Assembly (NCBI GenBank): GCA_029255685.2
Contig: CM055316.2
Location: 79,854,861 to 79,918,860 of the forward strand
Direction: 5' to 3'
From: Silene conica
Lineage: Eukaryota > Streptophyta > Magnoliopsida > Caryophyllales > Caryophyllaceae
DNA: 64,000 bases
The position numbers were made by a program, and so were the translations under genes. Below are positions 60,201-64,000 of the stretch, piece after piece (position 1 is the first letter of the stretch; every line of letters starts with the position of its first letter). The notes beneath the pieces were generated by a model. That model searched no databases. It saw nothing but the letters and a program-made list of their open reading frames with translations, and had not been told where the DNA came from.

Positions 60201-61289
60201 ATAATTGTTATTGTAATACATAATATCTGTTATTGTATTCATTATAACTGTTATTGTAATTCATCATAACTGTTATTGTATTCATCATAACTGTTATTGT
60301 ATTCATTGTAGCTGTTATTGTATTCATTATAACTGTTATTGTATTCATTATAACTGTTATTGTATTCATTATAACTGTTATTGTATTCATTATAATTGTT
60401 ATTGTAATACATAATATCTGTTATTGTATTCATTATAACTGTTATTGTAATTCATCATAACTGTTATTGTATTCATTATAACTGTTATTGTATTCATTAT
60501 AACTGTTATTGTATTCATTATAACTGTTATTGTATTCATCATAACTGTTATTGTATTCATCATAACTGTTATTGTATTCATTATAATTGTTATTGTAATA
60601 CATAATATCTGTTATTGTATTCATTATAACTGTTATTGTAATTCATCATAACTGTTATTGTATTCATTATAACTGTTATTGTATTCATTATATCTGTTAT
60701 TGTATTCATTATAGCTGTTATTGTATTCATTATAACTGTTATTGTATTCATTATATCTGTTATTGTATTCATTATAGCTGTTATTGTATTCATTATAACT
60801 GTTATTGTATTCATTATATCTGTTATTGTAATACATAATATCTGTTATTGTATTCATCATAACTGTTATTGTATTCATCATAACTGTTATTGTATTCATC
60901 ATAACTGTTATTGTATTCATCATAATTGTTATTGTATTCATCATAATTGTTATTGTATTCATCATAACTGTTATTGTATTCATTATAACTGTTATTGTAT
61001 TCATCATAACTGTTATTGTATTCATTATAACTGTTATTGTATTCATCATAGCTGTTATTGTATTCATCATAGCTGTTATTGAAATCAAGAGTTATTTTAA
61101 GCTCAATACGTAATTCATAATTGCAGTCAATATAAACTCAATAGTGAGTTATTTTAAGCTCTCATATAGTTATTGTATCATGAAATCATGAAATCATTAT
61201 AAACTAGACAAATTGATACCTGAAATCGTCAATGTTTGATCGTCATTAAGCTGATTAAGATGATCGTCATTAAGTTCGTCTGAATTCAT
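57269..61289 (-). CDS. FAR1/MULE-type transposase (three exons, one frameshift)
   Basis: Exons on the minus strand: 61289-61220 (MNSDELNDDHLN...), 59983-58246, 57901-57269. About 813 residues if the frameshift is bridged, and all phases fit. Order: FAR1-type DNA-binding region (EAIEFYNLYAVACGFIPRK, CKAKIRF, GHNHRLCP), MULE transposase core (FDPTYGTNKYHMAFTPFTG, CILTDQDPAIK, RHRYCMWHIM), SWIM zinc finger (CTCKMFERKGILCKH) and a C-terminal knuckle (CNNCKQMGNHDKRNC). The frame breaks near 58535-58540 by loss of one base, so this copy likely makes a truncated product. A TATAAATAC lies on the minus strand at about 61674-61683. It is convergent with the Ulp1-like gene. Confidence 0.88.
57915..58225. 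repeat. 21-bp tandem repeat block 6 (transposase intron 2)
   Basis: About 14 units in the same + orientation as all other blocks, although the gene is on the minus strand. Read on the minus strand the block is open in phase with the next exon. Confidence 0.93.
60030..61095. repeat. 21-bp tandem repeat block 7 with 191-bp higher-order period
   Basis: About 50 units fill transposase intron 1. The variant TGTAATACATAATATCTG recurs at about 60214, 60405 and 60596 (exactly 191 bp apart), and at 60829 (233 bp, two units more). Confidence 0.93.
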
Positions 61290-61448
61290 GATCGCAAATC
61301 CTGAAGATTACGAAAACAATACATAAATTGTCGTACAATTTGTTATTTGAAGCAAATAATTCAGCTATTCAAGTATTAAAATAACAAAATCGTAAGAATT
61401 ATTACCGAAAAATTAGGGTTCTGCAAGTTTTTCGTCTGATTTTTCAGA

Positions 61449-61532
61449 ATTGATGAAGAATTGATGAAGAATTGATGAATTTGATGAAGAATTGATGAAT
61501 TGATGAAGAATTGATGAATTTTGATGAAGAAT
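61449..61532. repeat. ATTGATGAAGA tandem repeat in the transposase leader
   Basis: Seven or so imperfect copies of GAATTGATGAA in the 5' leader of the transposase gene, between TATA box and ATG. Confidence 0.75.
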
Positions 61533-61855
61533 TATACGATTTTCTGAGGTTTTGTGATGATTTTTTTGGGTTTTTGAAGGAGAGAGAAAGTTAGGGAAAA
61601 CAGAGTTTGTTAGAAATTTGTTGAAGAATTATGATTTTTACGCGCGTCTTAGAAATTTGGGTTTAGGTCAATTGTATTTATACGCGGGGGTAACTCACGG
61701 AATATGGCGAACTCACCGGAACTCGCCTCTATATATATATATACATATATATATATATGTATATATATATATATGTACATATATATATATGTACATATAT
61801 ATATATGTACATATATATACATCTATATATATATATATATATATATATATAGATT

Positions 61856-63231
61856 TAGGATCGGGTGAGAACGGTTATTCGGTGCATACGGTGAGAACGA
61901 CCTACAACCATTGGATTAAAACACAATCAACAGTTAAGAAATACCCACAACCCACATTTTAGATACATTTTTTTACGGAGTAAATAACTTTTTTTTTTAC
62001 CTTTTTACACAAACTTAGATTAATTTTTTTACGGAGTAAATATTTTTTTTTTTTACCTTTTTACGTAAACGTATATACATTTTTTTGACGGAGTAAATAC
62101 ATTTTTTTTTACTTTTTTACGTAAACCTAGATACATTTTTTGACGGAGTAGATACATTTTTTTTTTGTACTTTTTTTACATAAACCTAGATACATTTTTT
62201 GAAGGGTAAGATACATTTTTTTTTTTTACTTTTTTTACATAAATCTAGATACATTTTTTGAAGGAGTAGATACATTTTTTTTACTTTTTTACGTAAATCT
62301 AGATACATTTTTTGATGGAGTAGATACATTTTTTTTACTTTTTTTACATAAACCTAGATACATTTTTTGATGCAGTAGATACATTTTTTTTTTACTTTTT
62401 TTACATAAACCTAGATACATTTGAAGTTATAGATACATTTTTTGACGGAGTAGATACATTTTTTTTTTTACTTAAACCTAGATACATTTTTTACGGAGTA
62501 AATATATTTTTTTACTTTTTTATATAAACCTAGATACATTTTTTGACGGAGTAGATACATTTTTTTTTACTTTTGTACATAAACTTAGTTACATCTTTTG
62601 ACGAAGTAGATACATTTTTTTAACATAAACCTAGATACATTTTTTGACGGAGTAAATATATTTTTTTTAATTTTTTTACATAAATCTAGATACATTTTTT
62701 GACGGAGTAGATACATTTTTTACTTTTTTACATATACCTAGTTACATTTTTTGACGGAGTAGATACATTTTTTACTTTTTTACATATACCTAGTTACATT
62801 TTTTGACGGAGTAGATACATTTTTTACTTAAACCTAGATACATTTTTTGACGGAGTAGATACATTTTTTAAACCTAAATAATGGTTGCCGTTGTTATAGT
62901 TTAAAATAATAAGAGTTAAAAGAGGAATGAATGGAGAAGTGGAATCATGAGCTTTAATCTCCATTCAGATGCGTATTCACTCACTCAAGTAATCAAGTGG
63001 ATAATATTATAGCATTTTAATTATCTAACCAATGATTAAGAATGAAGAATTGAAGGCACCTGGCAATTAAATATTGAATTCAATTTGTTTCTGTTAGTTA
63101 GGAATTTATTGCGTCGAAGGAAATATAGGGCCTAATGGATATTTAACATCAACCGTGGATTTCTTTTTAATCCCATGGTCTATCTTCGTTCTCACCGTAT
63201 GCACCGAATAACCGTTCTCACCGGATCTTGC

Positions 63232-63232
<1 letters not shown>
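61856..63232. mobile_element. TA-targeting non-autonomous MULE-type element with internal tandem repeats
   Basis: The left end contains GGTGAGAACGGTTATTCGGT then GCATACGGTGAGAACG. The right end carries the exact inverted copy (CGTTCTCACCGTATGCACCG then AATAACCGTTCTCACC). The element lies between (TA)n on the left and (CT)n(TA)n on the right (63233-63290). 1.38 kb, non-coding. Confidence 0.88.
61960..62875. repeat. About 50-bp tandem repeat inside the MULE-type element
   Basis: Some 17 units built from TTTTTGACGGAGTAGATACA, a T-rich stretch, and TACATAAACCTAGATACA. Length and T-run size vary between units. Confidence 0.85.

Positions 63233-63290
<58 letters not shown>
63233..63290. repeat. 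(CT)n(TA)n microsatellite
   Basis: CT run followed by TA run. Right flank of the MULE cluster. Confidence 0.9.
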
Positions 63291-63291
<1 letters not shown>

Positions 63292-63559
63292 CTTCGATCA
63301 TTTAATCGACCAATTAAAAGTTAAAAGTTCATGAAATATTTCTTATTCGAAAAATAGAAGATGCTTAGGAGACCAACTCATGATCTCAACTCTAAAAATG
63401 GAACAAAACAAGAGATATTAACATAACCAAAGACTCTTGTAAGAAAATAAATAGCTAGATTCACTGTTAACATAAATAAACACTCTTGGAAGAAATAAAG
63501 GAAAAATAATGAATTAATGATGATAGGAATCGCTTCCGAGGATTATTTTTGTTTAGAAG
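63291..63559. other. 3' flank of type B copy 2
   Basis: Matches 30660-31018 (CTTAGGAGACCAACTCATGA, GCTTCCGAGGATTATTTTTG) without the palindromic insertion found there. Confidence 0.7.
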
Positions 63560-64000
63560 CTAAGGTAGTTGGACTGATGGGTTCAGAAGATTGTTGTTGT
63601 TGTCGTTGCCGTTGCCGTTGTCGTTTCCGTTGTTGTTACCGTTGTTGTTGCCGTTGTTGTTGCCGTTGTTGTTGCCGTTGTTGTTACCGTTGTTGTTGCC
63701 GTTGTTGTTGCCGTTGTTGTTACCGTTGTTGTTCCCGTTGTTGTTGCCGTTATTGTTCCCGTTGTTGTTCCCGTTGTTGTTGCCGTTGTTGTTCCCGTTG
63801 TTGTTGCCGTTGTTGTTGCCGTTGTTGTTCCCGTTGTTGTTCCCGTTGTTGTTGCCATTGTTGTTACCGTTGTTGTTGCCGTTGTTGGTTCCGTTATTGT
63901 TCGGTGGTGGTGGTGGTGGTGCAATAGGTGGTGTCAAGGGGGGCAAAGGTGTTGGTGTGGATGGAGATGGTGGCAGGAATGGTGGCGGAGGTGGTGGCAC
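63560..64000 (-). CDS. Secreted Asn/Gly-rich protein, type B copy 2 (N-terminus outside window)
   Basis: At least 146 residues, open at the window edge. A proline-rich segment (PPPPPPFLPPSPSTPTPLPP) precedes a very regular NNNG tract of some 27 four-residue (NNGN) units and a tail NLLNPSVQLP. The tail matches the NASVQLRP end of type B copy 1. The tract is purer (GTTGTTGCCGTT on the + strand) than in other copies, suggesting recent expansion. Signal peptide and any cysteine segment would lie beyond the window. It borders the large MULE insertion. Confidence 0.7.
   Translation of the reverse strand: MPPPPPPFLPPSPSTPTPLPPLTPPIAPPPPPPNNNGTNNGNNNGNNNGNNNGNNNGNNNGNNNGNNNGNNNGNNNGNNNGNNNGNNNGNNNGNNNGNNNGNNNGNNNGNNNGNNNGNNNGNNNGNDNGNGNDNNNNLLNPSVQLP
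63590..63895 (-). repeat. 12-bp AAC-AAC-GGC-AAC repeat of type B copy 2
   Basis: About 25 nearly perfect 12-bp units. GCC alternates with CCC, ACC and TCC on the + strand, all of which keep Gly. Confidence 0.9.

Larger units (their letters stand above)
47250..61729. mobile_element. Large Kaonashi-type MULE with transposase and Ulp1-like gene
   Basis: About 14.5 kb lying between (TA)n tracts. The left terminus contains GAGTTGGGGTATATTTGGTG then AGTTACACC. The right terminus, inverted, contains GAGTTCGCCATATTCCGTG then AGTTACCCC, an imperfect terminal inverted repeat of about 28 bp with outer AGG. It carries a plus-strand gene with two Ulp1-like domains and a convergent minus-strand FAR1/MULE-type transposase gene. 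Ulp1-carrying MULEs (Kaonashi) are established in plants. Both genes carry one frameshift in this copy. Confidence 0.85.

Noticed and set aside
47935..61095. CRISPR-like array
   Set aside because: The repeats are head-to-tail without unique spacers and lie in a plant transposon.

Overview
The window is nuclear DNA of a flowering plant, probably a eudicot. It has one conventional multi-exon housekeeping gene with GT-AG introns, and very many plant transposons: Au-type SINE, L1 LINE with RNase H, Helitrons, Stowaway, Tourist and hAT MITEs, and Mutator-like elements (MULEs). I cannot fix the species; a Caryophyllales origin is only a guess.

Region 1-8.4 kb: the 3' two thirds of the ETF:ubiquinone oxidoreductase gene (ETFQO, + strand, 15 exons visible, 5' part outside the window). 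Its introns hold an inverted SINE with a perfect target duplication, a (TTG)n-tailed SINE end and a GGTCC-rich hAT-like element. An Au-type SINE lies just past its 3' end.

Region 8.9-32 kb: a dispersed tandem array of one family of small secreted proteins on the minus strand. Type A genes (9.8-11.2, 14.4-15.8 and 26.4-27.8 kb) encode a signal peptide, a conserved four-cysteine segment, proline-rich spacers and a long Asn/Gly tract built from AAC/GGC codons. Type B genes (31.0-31.5 kb, and a partial copy running off the end at 63.6-64.0 kb) share the array context but the complete copy lacks the cysteine segment. Between copies lie nested Helitrons, MITEs and an intronless TPR-domain gene (24.3-26.0 kb). 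A tRNA-Phe gene with an unusual T-loop base follows at 32.06 kb.

Region 32-44 kb: a nested Helitron pair, a NIMIN-like reading frame without an ATG, and a complete but mutated L1-type LINE with a 17-bp target duplication that landed inside a Tourist-like MITE.

Region 44.9-63.3 kb: a cluster of Mutator-type elements each sitting in a (TA)n microsatellite. The largest, about 14.5 kb, carries a FAR1/MULE-type transposase (minus strand) and a gene with two tandem Ulp1-like (C48) protease domains (plus strand), as in the known Kaonashi-type MULEs. Nearly every intron and intergenic gap of this element is filled by one 21-bp tandem repeat, always in the same orientation whichever strand the host gene uses. 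The flanks match an element-free paralogous site at 30.65 kb, so about 16 kb was inserted beside the type B gene.

The most unusual items are the 21-bp repeat invasion of the Ulp1-carrying MULE, its catalytically altered second Ulp1 domain, and the secreted Asn/Gly-rich gene array. Coordinates were counted by hand and may be off by a base or two.
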